Assembly: GCA_001804125.1 (NCBI GenBank)
Contig: MHFI01000069.1
Coordinates: forward strand, 1-33,284
Direction: 5' to 3'
DNA: 33,284 nt
Origin: Omnitrophica bacterium RIFCSPHIGHO2_02_FULL_51_18
Lineage (GTDB): Bacteria > Omnitrophota > Gorgyraeia > 2-02-FULL-51-18
Shown: one piece after another, positions 1 to 7,787 of the stretch
How positions within the stretch are numbered: the stretch's first letter is position 1
How the letters are laid out: every line of letters begins with the position of its first letter
The notes under the pieces: model-generated
Told to the model about the DNA's origin: nothing
Seen by the model: the letters and a program-made list of their open reading frames with translations, nothing else
The model's database searches: none
Position numbers and translations under genes: made by a program

Positions 1-982
1 CTTTCTTTTCTTTGTGTTCGGTATTCGAGATTTTGAACGGAGATTCTTTCTCCTGCGCAAGCTCCAAAAGCTCTTTTTGGTCCTCGGGGCCCAAGGATTC
101 GATGGCCTTCGCCTGCTCTTCGGTCGCCTTCTTAAAATCGATGCGGGATTCTTTGTGGGAGAGTGTGTTTAAGAGTTTGAGGTTTGGATAACTTTTAAGG
201 GATATTTTCTGATATTTCGCCTGTTCAAAAAGTACCTTGAAATATTCCGTGAGTGACAGCTCGCCCTTTTCATAGGATTCGTACTTTTGATTGAAGGACA
301 GAAGAAGCGGATTAAATATTTGGGGACTTAAGGTGTCTATTGATTGTTTGATTCTTTTAAGGTAATCGTGATATTTCTCGCGGTTCTTGGCGACCTCAGC
401 GTAGGTTTCAACTGACTTCTTATAGAGATCGAAGTCTTCCACGCCCCAAAGCGTGAAATCTTTCTCGCTCGACAAATAAAGATACTCATCGCCGTGCATG
501 AGTCCCTGTTTCACGAAAGGGGCCGCGGCCGTCTTCCTTATCTCAGGCGTGCCGTATTTTTTGAAGAATGGAAGCGAGCTGTCGCCAAAACCGGCTTCGA
601 CAAATACATGCTTGATTCCCTCTTTTTCCAGAACGATATCAAGGGCTTTGGCGAGATTAAACTGCCCTGATTCGTTGGTGTGGGCGTCTTGGATTAAAAA
701 AAGAGTCTTATTGACGTTGGAGATTTCTCGCTGCGCTCGAAATGACGTATTTTCTTCTGTCATCTCGAGGCCCAAAGGGCCGAGAGATCTCCTAGCGGGA
801 GCCCTCCAATAATCCTCTATCTCGGCTACGGACTGCGGGAGCGTGAAATGGATCTCAGGCTTTTCTTTGCCGAAGAGATCGAGTTTTACGGGTTGAATAT
901 CGGGAGCGGCGAAGGCGATCTGCTGGATAATAAAAGTTTGAATAAGCGCTAAAGAAACTGGTTTGAAAAACCCCTTGTTCAT
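1..982 (-). CDS. Secreted protein of unknown function, possibly ChaN/TraB/Tiki-like (3' end outside window)
   Basis: This frame is open from an ATG at 982 to the left edge, about 327 codons with no stop, so the C-terminus is missing. Residues 1–26 look like a signal peptide (basic start, hydrophobic stretch, AFA-AP cleavage site), so the product is probably exported. After a linker there is a conserved-looking block at residues 94–130 (LFLIQDAHTNESGQFNLAK, then KHVFVEAGFGD), followed by a charged, mostly helical region. The His-Thr-Asn block and a later Val-Glu-Ala-Gly resemble the metal-binding frame of the ChaN/TraB/Tiki superfamily, but this is a weak inference from pattern alone. Residues 64–88 are encoded by a palindromic repeat (719–792) and are probably not part of the ancestral protein. 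A 173-base gap and a possible promoter separate it from the LPS genes upstream. Confidence 0.8.
   Translation of the reverse strand, partial: MNKGFFKPVSLALIQTFIIQQIAFAAPDIQPVKLDLFGKEKPEIHFTLPQSVAEIEDYWRAPARRSLGPLGLEMTEENTSFRAQREISNVNKTLFLIQDAHTNESGQFNLAKALDIVLEKEGIKHVFVEAGFGDSSLPFFKKYGTPEIRKTAAAPFVKQGLMHGDEYLYLSSEKDFTLWGVEDFDLYKKSVETYAEVAKNREKYHDYLKRIKQSIDTLSPQIFNPLLLSFNQKYESYEKGELSLTEYFKVLFEQAKYQKISLKSYPNLKLLNTLSHKESRIDFKKATEEQAKAIESLGPEDQKELLELAQEKESPFKISNTEHKEKK
719..792. repeat. Palindromic repeat inserted in frame in the 1–982 gene
   Basis: Two arms point away from a 12-base centre (747–758). The left arm is 719–746 and the right arm is 759–792. Each arm starts GTCAT next to the centre and ends in ATCTCC. 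The right arm contains the smaller palindrome GGCCCAAAGGGCC. The left arm, read on the minus strand, carries GAGCGCAGCGA, also found in the repeat at 17921–17989. Translated on the minus strand it gives residues 64–88 of the host protein without breaking the frame. It resembles the dispersed palindromic repeats common in many bacterial genomes. Confidence 0.7.
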
Positions 983-1076
983 ACTGTCTTGCGCCTTTTT
1001 AATTTAAAACTTTCATGCTTTGAAGTTGTGAAATACGAAAAAACTTTCCTACGACACGATTTTTTAATATGGATAA

Positions 1077-1105
1077 AGCGTACACGATGCCGGGGGCAAA
1101 TTCAA
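1077..1105 (-). promoter_or_regulatory. Possible sigma-70-type promoter for the 1–982 gene
   Basis: Read on the minus strand, TTGAAT (1105–1100) and TACGCT (1082–1077) are separated by 17 bases, a normal −35/−10 spacing. The gene start at 982 lies about 95 bases downstream. The gap between the two genes (983–1155) is AT-rich and holds no ORF, which fits a promoter region. The −10 match is only moderate. Confidence 0.35.
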
Positions 1106-1155
1106 TCTTTTTTCAGCTTACAAATTTAAGGCTTACTAAATCATTTTAAGCAATA

Positions 1156-1953
1156 TTAAGCTCTTAAAACCCCCGTCACGGGCCCAAACGGCGTGCGGAT
1201 GCGTATGAGGACGGGGACCCTGGAGGCATCCATCGTGAAATTCACCCAGCCCCGGCCCCGCCGGTACAACACTTCCTTGTACTGTGTCCTCGGCTCCACC
1301 TCGATCGTCCAAATCACTTTGCCGCCTCTCAGCTCTTTCTTTTGCGCCTGCAAAACCCGGATCTCCACCTCATAATCTTTCCCTTTGTCGCTGATCCTCG
1401 TATGCACGCTTTGGCCGGCCTGAATCGACTGGACCCGGAACCAGTAGAATACGCTTAAAAAATCCTGCGTTTTCGGTAAAATGGCAAATTCTTTCTTCGT
1501 GTGGTTGAGAAACGATTCATAAAACCCTTTCCGGTTTTTAGAGTCAAACACCACTCTTTCATCCGCGCGATAGCGGCCCTCCTTCAAGTTTTTGCCAAAC
1601 TCGTACGAGTAAAATTCCTCCGCATCAATTTTGGAATAAATTTCGTCGTAAATCGGGTAAATCTTTGAGAGCGTGTCGTTGGTGCGCGCAATCGCGACCA
1701 CGTGGTAGGCGGGACGGCCGTTTGGGCCGACCGCCTCCTTTACCTCGAGGCTCCCGATCCCGACGTGAAGTCCCATCCAGTAAACGTCAAAAAGCAGTTT
1801 CTCGCCGACAGTCAGCTTTCCGGAAGGCGCTTCTATCGGAGGGGACACTCCCGATTCGGAGATGGAATTATTTTTCGCGAAATTCACGGCGGAAAAAAGA
1901 GGGGCTTGCGCCAGAAGCGAAAGAAATATGAGAAGGACAATTCTTTTTTTCAA
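1156..1953 (-). CDS. DUF3108 secreted/periplasmic protein
   Basis: The predicted product has 265 residues. The N-terminus is a signal peptide (KKRIVLLIFLSLLAQAPLFSA). The mature part has the DUF3108 pattern: a GEKLLFDVYWMGLHVG strand near residue 50, an SKIYPIYDEIYSKID segment near 96, and a C-terminal beta-rich region ending in a VPVLIRIRTPFGPVTG strand. DUF3108 proteins are periplasmic beta-sheet proteins of unknown biochemical role. I chose TTG at 1953 because it follows AAAGG, starts directly at the signal peptide and overlaps the upstream stop as TTGA. A longer frame back to 2055 would run 100 bases into the GT9 gene. As the last gene of the LPS operon it may act in envelope assembly (inference). 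Confidence 0.82.
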   Translation of the reverse strand: MKKRIVLLIFLSLLAQAPLFSAVNFAKNNSISESGVSPPIEAPSGKLTVGEKLLFDVYWMGLHVGIGSLEVKEAVGPNGRPAYHVVAIARTNDTLSKIYPIYDEIYSKIDAEEFYSYEFGKNLKEGRYRADERVVFDSKNRKGFYESFLNHTKKEFAILPKTQDFLSVFYWFRVQSIQAGQSVHTRISDKGKDYEVEIRVLQAQKKELRGGKVIWTIEVEPRTQYKEVLYRRGRGWVNFTMDASRVPVLIRIRTPFGPVTGVLRA

Positions 1954-3920
1954 CGGACCTTTACGAGGGATTCCTTTTCTCCCAGCATTTCCATGAGCGC
2001 TCCGTAAACCTCCTCGACGCCCAGCGCCTTTAAACATTCGAAGTCGATCGTGCAATCATCCGCCAGGCACACGACACAGCCGGTATTCTTCTGAAGCGTG
2101 CGATGGTTTTCGCCTAAGGGTTTCCAGCGTTCGCGATTCAGGCCTGCTTTGTTGCGCCCGAAAACCACCAGCGTCTTGGTGCCGGCACCGGCCGCGATGT
2201 GTACGGGCCCCGAATCGTTGGAAACAAGCGCTTCGCACTTGGAAAGAAACGCCGCGAGCTCCTTAATATCCAGCCGGCCCGTGAGATCCGCGACCCTTTC
2301 CGTATTTTCCTTTTCTAAAACCGCGCCGGGCGCCTTTTCATCTTCCCCTCCGATCACGGCCACTTTAAACGGCGTTTTCCTTAAAATGATTCTGACAAGT
2401 TCCGTGTAACGCTCCATCGGCCATTTCTTGGAGGCACAGCTTGAACCCGGGTGGAGCGCGATGATTTTTCGACCCGCAAAACCTTGCATTTTTCTTTCAT
2501 GCTCGACGGAAAAAGGGACGCCGCAGGCCTTTTTTTCCAAGGCCGGAATCCCAAACGCCCGGACCACGTCGAGCGCGTATTCGGACTCGTGCTTCAGTCC
2601 CAAATGCCGCAAATCCTTCACCTTTTTAGTCAGAAGAAAAGACAGCGTAGAATCAAATCCGATCCGGACGGGAATCCCCGCCGCGAACGGGATCAAATGC
2701 GACCGCACGCTCGGGTGAAGAACGAAACAGATATCAAAACGGCGGCGGATGATCTCCCTTAAAAACCGGATGTTTCCCACGAAAAGTCGGTGGCGCCCCT
2801 TCTTTTCATAATGGTAAGGAATCACCTCATCAAGGGCCGCATGCCCCTCGACGATTCCGGCGGTCACGGGACGTGTCATCACGGAAATAAAGGCCTCCGG
2901 AAAATAATTACGGATCGCCTCAAGGGCCGGCAGTGACAATACGAGGTCTCCGATCCGGTCGAGCCGGACCACAAGGATATTCAGTTTCCTGGGCCTGAAT
3001 TCATCGCTTAAGAGCCGGCACGCCTTCGCGTAAACCTCGTCCACGCCGAGCTCCCTCATGCACTCATGCTGGAAGCCGCACTGGGGCCTTTCACAGGGAG
3101 AGCAAAAAACCCTGCGGTTCATCGCAACGCTGTTTTCACCCCGCGGGCCGTACTTCAAAGGGTCTGTGGGGCCAAACATCGCCAGCGTCGGCGTCTTGAA
3201 GGAGTCCGCAATATGAAGCGGCGCGCTGTCATTGGTGACCACGAGCGCCGAAGATTTGAGAATATGACAAAGTTCCTGAAAACTTGTTTGGCCCGATAAA
3301 TCCGACACGGCGGCGCTCATCAGGGACTTTATTTTTTCACAGTCCCCCGAATCGCCCGAGTCCCCCACCAACACCAGCCGGCAATTTTTCTCAAGCGCCA
3401 AACGATCCAAGAGTTTTGCAAAGTACTCCGCCGGCCATTTTTTGATGCCGCTCTTGGAGCCGGGCGCCGCCGCCACGAGCGGTCGGGACTCGTCGGGATC
3501 AAATGCGCCTTTTGGGGTCTCAAGAAAGGAGACCTCCGTTGAAACCGGAATTTTTAAACTTTTCAAGGCCGCCAGATGCCCTAACCCCTTGTGTTTGACG
3601 CGCGGCCGAAAGAAATAGGCGTTACGGCGCCGGGCGCCGCCGAAGAAGCCCAGCAGTGAATGGCGAAGGTCGATGATAAGATCGTAACGTTCTCTTCTAA
3701 CCGCAAACAAAAAATCAAGTTTTTCCTTCCAGGAAATGCGGCGATTATAAACCATGAGTTTTTGGATTCTCGGGTCGCCCTCAAAAACGATTTTCGAGTT
3801 TTCCCCGGCCACCGCGTGGATCTGTGCACCCGGAAACGCGCGCCTCACCGACTGAAAGACGGGAAGCGTCAAAACCGCATCCCCGATATTGGAAAGCGTG
3901 ACGATCAAAACTTTCTTCAC
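1950..3920 (-). CDS. Tandem GT9 (heptosyltransferase-type) fusion protein
   Basis: The 656-residue protein contains two complete GT9 domains. Domain 1 spans about residues 1–305: VLIVTLSNIGDAVLTLP at the start, APGSKSGIKKWP near 152, VTNDSAPLHIA near 228, and a Cys cluster C-SPC-x4-C-x5-C at 273–287. Domain 2 spans about 313–650, with NILVVRLDRIGDLVLSLP, HPGSS, VSNDSGPVHIAAG and a second Cys cluster near the end. GT9 enzymes transfer heptose (ADP-heptose donor) to the LPS inner core at the cytoplasmic face of the inner membrane. Two domains in one chain may add two successive sugars, but the acceptors cannot be read from sequence. It starts with GTG in a GTGA overlap with the waaF-like gene, behind a GGAG. 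Domain 1 also has a short GDSGDSGD repeat at 186–193. Confidence 0.9.
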   Translation of the reverse strand: MKKVLIVTLSNIGDAVLTLPVFQSVRRAFPGAQIHAVAGENSKIVFEGDPRIQKLMVYNRRISWKEKLDFLFAVRRERYDLIIDLRHSLLGFFGGARRRNAYFFRPRVKHKGLGHLAALKSLKIPVSTEVSFLETPKGAFDPDESRPLVAAAPGSKSGIKKWPAEYFAKLLDRLALEKNCRLVLVGDSGDSGDCEKIKSLMSAAVSDLSGQTSFQELCHILKSSALVVTNDSAPLHIADSFKTPTLAMFGPTDPLKYGPRGENSVAMNRRVFCSPCERPQCGFQHECMRELGVDEVYAKACRLLSDEFRPRKLNILVVRLDRIGDLVLSLPALEAIRNYFPEAFISVMTRPVTAGIVEGHAALDEVIPYHYEKKGRHRLFVGNIRFLREIIRRRFDICFVLHPSVRSHLIPFAAGIPVRIGFDSTLSFLLTKKVKDLRHLGLKHESEYALDVVRAFGIPALEKKACGVPFSVEHERKMQGFAGRKIIALHPGSSCASKKWPMERYTELVRIILRKTPFKVAVIGGEDEKAPGAVLEKENTERVADLTGRLDIKELAAFLSKCEALVSNDSGPVHIAAGAGTKTLVVFGRNKAGLNRERWKPLGENHRTLQKNTGCVVCLADDCTIDFECLKALGVEEVYGALMEMLGEKESLVKVR

Positions 3921-4906
3921 GAAAGAATCTCCGCCGTTTGAGCAAACACTTCTTCAGGTTTAAGCCATTCCATGCAAACCCTGGGATGGCACGAGCGAAA
4001 ATAACATGGGATCTGGCAACCCACGTCCTTTCGAAGAATCCGTACCGGCGCTTCCGAAATGGGCCCCGTCTCCTTAGCCGAAGTGGGACCGAAGACACCC
4101 ACGATTTTCGTTTTCTGGCTTGCCGCCAGGTGGATAGGCCCCGAATCATTCGACAAAAGAAGCTTCGCATTTTTAAGAAGTGCCGCGAGTCCGTCGAGCG
4201 ATGTTTCGCCGCAAAGCGATACAACCCGCCCGTTTTTGAAATGAGAAATGATCTGTTCGGCGATCTTCCGTTCGGAAGCGGTGCCGCAGAGAACCACTTT
4301 CATGGAATAGCGTTCCAAGAAAAGCCGGATCCATTCCACAAAATAATCGGCCGGCCAGCGTTTGAGTTCCCAATTGCCTCCCGCATGCACGACGATGTAA
4401 GGTTCTCCGAGCGCCACGCCTTTTTCCAGCAAAAGGCCGCGGAGCTCCTCTTCGGTCCCTTTTTTTATAAAAAAATCGGGCGTCCGGCCGGCGGGCGGTA
4501 CGCCCATCTTTTTGATCAAATTCAAAAAATGGTCCGTACGGTGCAAATCTTGAAAAGGCGCTTCATAGCCCGCTCTTCGCCTGATTCCTGCCAGCCACGC
4601 CATGAACGCTTTTGTCTTTGAGCGATGAAAAAAAATCACGGAGTTAAAACGCCTTTTTTTTATGCGCCTTAAGGTGCTGAAAAATTTGAACGGCGTCCAT
4701 AAAAATATTTTATCGTCCCACTCTATCACTTCGCTTAAATAGGGGTTATTCTGCAAGAGCCCCGCGCAGCGCGCCGGAACCGCGCAAGCGAAGCAAGCCT
4801 CGGGAAAATGTGCTTTAAGCGCGCGGATCGCGGGCGTCAGAAAAAGCACGTCTCCCAGCCAGTTCACGCCGACAATCAGGATTTTGGGACCCAGGGGTGA
4901 GGTCAT
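3917..4906 (-). CDS. waaF: LPS heptosyltransferase (WaaF-like, GT9)
   Basis: The 329-residue length is normal for a single GT9 enzyme. Family signatures are the N-terminal ILIVGVNWLGDVLFLTP motif, HAGGNWELKRWP in the middle, LLSNDSGPIHLAA, and VFGPTSAKETGP. The NWLGDVLF form is typical of the WaaF (heptosyltransferase II) branch, so I use that symbol with moderate confidence; the exact acceptor is unknown. The C-terminus carries the same Cys cluster as its neighbours (C-QIPC-x4-C-x4-C). It begins with ATG at 4906, overlapping the deacetylase stop as ATGA, and its own stop overlaps the next GTG, so it is probably translationally coupled on both sides. Confidence 0.88.
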   Translation of the reverse strand: MTSPLGPKILIVGVNWLGDVLFLTPAIRALKAHFPEACFACAVPARCAGLLQNNPYLSEVIEWDDKIFLWTPFKFFSTLRRIKKRRFNSVIFFHRSKTKAFMAWLAGIRRRAGYEAPFQDLHRTDHFLNLIKKMGVPPAGRTPDFFIKKGTEEELRGLLLEKGVALGEPYIVVHAGGNWELKRWPADYFVEWIRLFLERYSMKVVLCGTASERKIAEQIISHFKNGRVVSLCGETSLDGLAALLKNAKLLLSNDSGPIHLAASQKTKIVGVFGPTSAKETGPISEAPVRILRKDVGCQIPCYFRSCHPRVCMEWLKPEEVFAQTAEILS

Positions 4907-5658
4907 GAAGGCTCTTTGACGGACTTTCCGACACGGTATAAACCGCTTGTTTTGATCCAGAAATTAAAAAGGCTGCCGTTGGCCTCGCTGATCTTGACGC
5001 GCCGGAGCGCATAAGGATCGTGGCGGTCCTTGCCGCGATTGGTGGTCACGGCACCGCGATAACCTTCCCGTATCACCTGTTGCTTGATTTCCTCGGTAAA
5101 ACCGCCGGCCGGATAACTGAACAAAAACACGGGGTGCCCCAAAATCTTCTCCAGACGGTTTCTGGATTCCCGCAATTCGCGGGCGACTTCCTCCTTTTTC
5201 AGATCAGGCAGATAGGTGTGATGCGCTGTGTGGCTTCCGATTGCGATGCCGGCGCCGTCCAAAATTTTTAAATCTTCCTCGGACAACCAGCCTTCTTTAT
5301 TGAGGTTGTCCGTGATCATAAAAATAGCCGCGCGGAAGCGCATTTTCTTCAAAATCGGGAACGCATTCTTGAAATTATCCAGATTTCCGTCGTCAAACGT
5401 GATGGAGACCGTGTTTTTAGGTATCGGTTTCCCCTGCTTTATAAGGTCCAGAAGATCCTCCAGCGAAACCACGCGGTAGCGATGCACTTTCAAAAACTCC
5501 ATTTGTTTTTCGAACATTTTTGTCGAGACGTTCACCGGAGAGCTGCCGGACGTATCTCCGACATGGTGATACATCAGCACCGGTACTTCGTAATGGACCT
5601 GGGCCAAAAAAATAAGGCCGGCAGCCAACGCCGCTAACGTGAGGACTTTACGCTTCAA
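4903..5658 (-). CDS. Membrane-anchored polysaccharide deacetylase (NodB domain)
   Basis: The 251-residue product has one N-terminal hydrophobic helix (residues 5–20) that is a signal anchor or signal peptide, then a carbohydrate esterase 4 (NodB) domain. Visible motifs are VPVLMYHHV (25–33), ITFDDGN (86–92, catalytic Asp pair), SHTAHH (142–147, metal-binding His-x3-His) and YPAGGF (182–187). CE4 enzymes remove N- or O-acetyl groups from polysaccharides using a divalent metal. The position inside an LPS operon suggests a role on an envelope glycan, but the substrate is not known. I chose TTG at 5658: it starts just before the hydrophobic helix and overlaps the upstream stop as TTGA. A longer frame to 5802 would overlap the GT4–GT9 gene by about 150 bases. 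The ribosome site is weak. Confidence 0.87.
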   Translation of the reverse strand: MKRKVLTLAALAAGLIFLAQVHYEVPVLMYHHVGDTSGSSPVNVSTKMFEKQMEFLKVHRYRVVSLEDLLDLIKQGKPIPKNTVSITFDDGNLDNFKNAFPILKKMRFRAAIFMITDNLNKEGWLSEEDLKILDGAGIAIGSHTAHHTYLPDLKKEEVARELRESRNRLEKILGHPVFLFSYPAGGFTEEIKQQVIREGYRGAVTTNRGKDRHDPYALRRVKISEANGSLFNFWIKTSGLYRVGKSVKEPS

Positions 5659-7787
5659 ACCAGGCTCTGCGGTACGGGCGCTTGAGCCGCCGGACGAGCG
5701 GTTTCGACAAAATGGCAAACCGCATCCAACACCTCTTGGACGCCTATCTTTTTCATGCAAATGAGGCCGATCGGGCAATTCCTGAGATAACAGGGACTGC
5801 AATGCACTTCTTTCCAGAAAACCTGATAACGGGACGGCGGCACCAGATGCCGCTTCGGATCCGTGGGCCCGAAAATCGCCACGAGCGGCACATCGACGCT
5901 GGCCGCCACATGCATCGGCGCCGAATCGGAACTCACAAACACCTGGCAGCGCCGCACCAGCGCAATCAGCTCCGAAATGCTCGTCCGGCCGACCGCATGG
6001 ATCGGTTTGTGCTTGGTCAGGCGGAAAAGTTCATTCGTCAGCGGAATGTCCTCCGGCGTACCTGTGACCACCACACGGATATTTCTCTTGGCAAGCTCAT
6101 CACAAAGCCGCGCGAAATTTTCCACGCCCCATTGTTTGGTGGGCCAGCGAAGCGAGGAGCCGGGATTGATCCCCACCAGCACCTGGCTGGGCGCCACCCA
6201 CTGGGAGGCCATAAACTCCCGCACATGCGCCTGTTCCTCCTCATCCGCCCAGAGTTCAAGCCGTTTGTCAAAAGAGCCGATCCCCAAAAGCCGCAAGACC
6301 TTGAACTGATGCTCCAGCGGCGACACGCCGGCGCTCGAGGCGTCCGTCGTTTTTTTATTCAGCAGAAACGACCACTTGCGATTGTTCTGACCCGCGCGTG
6401 TACGGGCGCCGCACAGGAATGAAAGTGCGTGGCTCGTGCGGTTGTTCTGAAGGTCCACGACGATATCAAAATTCTCCTTGGCAAGCAGCCGCGCCGTCTT
6501 CAGGATGTTCAAAAGGCGGTTCTTGCCGGGCGTTTCCTCATAGACAATCGCGTCATCCACGTAGGGGCAGTTCCGGACAATCTTCCGGGACTTGCGGCCC
6601 ACGAGCACTGAAATCCAGGCGTCCGGAAACTTTGTCTTAAGCGCGCGGATCGAAGGGATGCTTAAAATCACGTCTCCGACCGCGCTCAATTTGATCACTA
6701 ATATTTTCTGGCGCGACACGGCTTCCTGATACGCTTCCAGCGTTTTCTGAAACATGAGATCCAGGTTAAATTCCTTCTCCACCTTCCGCCGCAGTGAAGA
6801 AGCCAGCCGGTCCGCAAGCGCCGGGTCCTTCAGGATACGGATAACCGCATCCGCCAGGATCTTTGGGTCATCGGGCGGCACCAAAAGCCCGTCCTTTTCA
6901 TCCTGGATGATATCGACGAGTCCTCCGATGCGTGTTGCCACTACCGGCACGCCGCAGGCGCCCGCCTCAATCACGACACGGCCGAATGCCTCTTCCCCCG
7001 TCGACGGCACCACCAAAACCGACATTTTCGACAATAGCTCCGGAATATCATAACGCGTACCCAGGAATTCGACCGCGTGGGAAAGACCGAGCCTTCGCAC
7101 CAGCGCTTTCAGTTCTTCCTTATATTGGGGTTTCGGCGCATCACCGATAATCTGGATCTTGAGCGGGGGCAGCACGCGTGTCACGCGCGCCATGGCCTTC
7201 AAAAAAAGCGGGTGTCCCTTGATAGGCGTAAGTCTTCCCACGATTCCGATCACCGATTCTTTCTTGCCGACGGGGTCCCCGGCCTCCTTGCGCTTAAATT
7301 CGTTCAGATTCACGCCACGGTGAATCAGACGGATTTTGTTATGGGGCACGCCGAAATCATCCCGCATCCGCCGGCCGATCACATGGCTGGCTACAATCGT
7401 GAGCTTGCCCCAACCCATCAGCGCGCTCAAGAAATGCTTACTGTAAAAACCGTGGCAGGTGGTGATGAACGGTACTTGGGTTTTCCGGCTCACCAGATAC
7501 GCCACGAGCGCCGGTACACGGCTTCGCGCATGAAGCACGTCGATATGTTCGCGCTTCACTATCTTGGCCAGCGTGTTCACGGACCGAAGGATTGCAAACG
7601 GTGTTTTTTTATGTACGGGAAGCGCGTAGTGCAAGACCCCGGCCGAGGTCAGATCTCCCACCAACGGACCCCCGGCGGACACGACGACCGATTTGTGTCC
7701 CTTTTCCCTCAGGAATTTCGCAAGGTCCACGGTGCCGCGCTCCACGCCGCCGGAATTAAGCTCCGGAAGAATCTGAAGAACGTTCAC
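5655..7787 (-). CDS. GT4–GT9 glycosyltransferase fusion
   Basis: This 710-residue protein joins two different glycosyltransferase families. Residues 1–355 form a GT4 domain: LNSGGVERGTVDLAKFL at 10–26, HRGVNLNEF near 156, GRLTPIKGHPLF near 184, and the donor-binding EEAFGRVVIEAGACGVPVVA at 265–284. Residues 361–700 form a GT9 domain: ILVIKLSAVGDVILSIPSI, NPGSSLRWP, SSDSAPMHVAA, IFGPTDPKRH and a Cys cluster C-SPC-x4-C-x5-C. GT4 enzymes use nucleotide sugars and retain the anomer; GT9 enzymes are heptosyltransferases. One protein could therefore add two different core sugars (inference). It starts with GTG in a GTGA overlap and has a strong GGAGG upstream. Confidence 0.92.
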   Translation of the reverse strand: MNVLQILPELNSGGVERGTVDLAKFLREKGHKSVVVSAGGPLVGDLTSAGVLHYALPVHKKTPFAILRSVNTLAKIVKREHIDVLHARSRVPALVAYLVSRKTQVPFITTCHGFYSKHFLSALMGWGKLTIVASHVIGRRMRDDFGVPHNKIRLIHRGVNLNEFKRKEAGDPVGKKESVIGIVGRLTPIKGHPLFLKAMARVTRVLPPLKIQIIGDAPKPQYKEELKALVRRLGLSHAVEFLGTRYDIPELLSKMSVLVVPSTGEEAFGRVVIEAGACGVPVVATRIGGLVDIIQDEKDGLLVPPDDPKILADAVIRILKDPALADRLASSLRRKVEKEFNLDLMFQKTLEAYQEAVSRQKILVIKLSAVGDVILSIPSIRALKTKFPDAWISVLVGRKSRKIVRNCPYVDDAIVYEETPGKNRLLNILKTARLLAKENFDIVVDLQNNRTSHALSFLCGARTRAGQNNRKWSFLLNKKTTDASSAGVSPLEHQFKVLRLLGIGSFDKRLELWADEEEQAHVREFMASQWVAPSQVLVGINPGSSLRWPTKQWGVENFARLCDELAKRNIRVVVTGTPEDIPLTNELFRLTKHKPIHAVGRTSISELIALVRRCQVFVSSDSAPMHVAASVDVPLVAIFGPTDPKRHLVPPSRYQVFWKEVHCSPCYLRNCPIGLICMKKIGVQEVLDAVCHFVETARPAAQAPVPQSLV

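Noticed and set aside
1954-2055. Longer N-terminus for the DUF3108 protein from TTG at 2055
   Set aside because: It would put an Arg/Gly-rich tail before the signal peptide and overlap the GT9 gene by 100 bases; TTG at 1953 fits better.
3330-3365. Short tandem repeat GDSGDSGD in the GT9–GT9 gene as a phase-variation site
   Set aside because: Only about two and a half imperfect 9-base units, in frame and too short to suggest slippage control.
5659-5802. Longer N-terminus for the deacetylase from TTG at 5802
   Set aside because: The extra residues are a shadow of the GT4–GT9 frame and precede the natural signal anchor.
5682-6422. A 246-codon plus-strand frame opposite the GT4–GT9 gene
   Set aside because: It shows no family motif and lies entirely within a conserved gene on the other strand.
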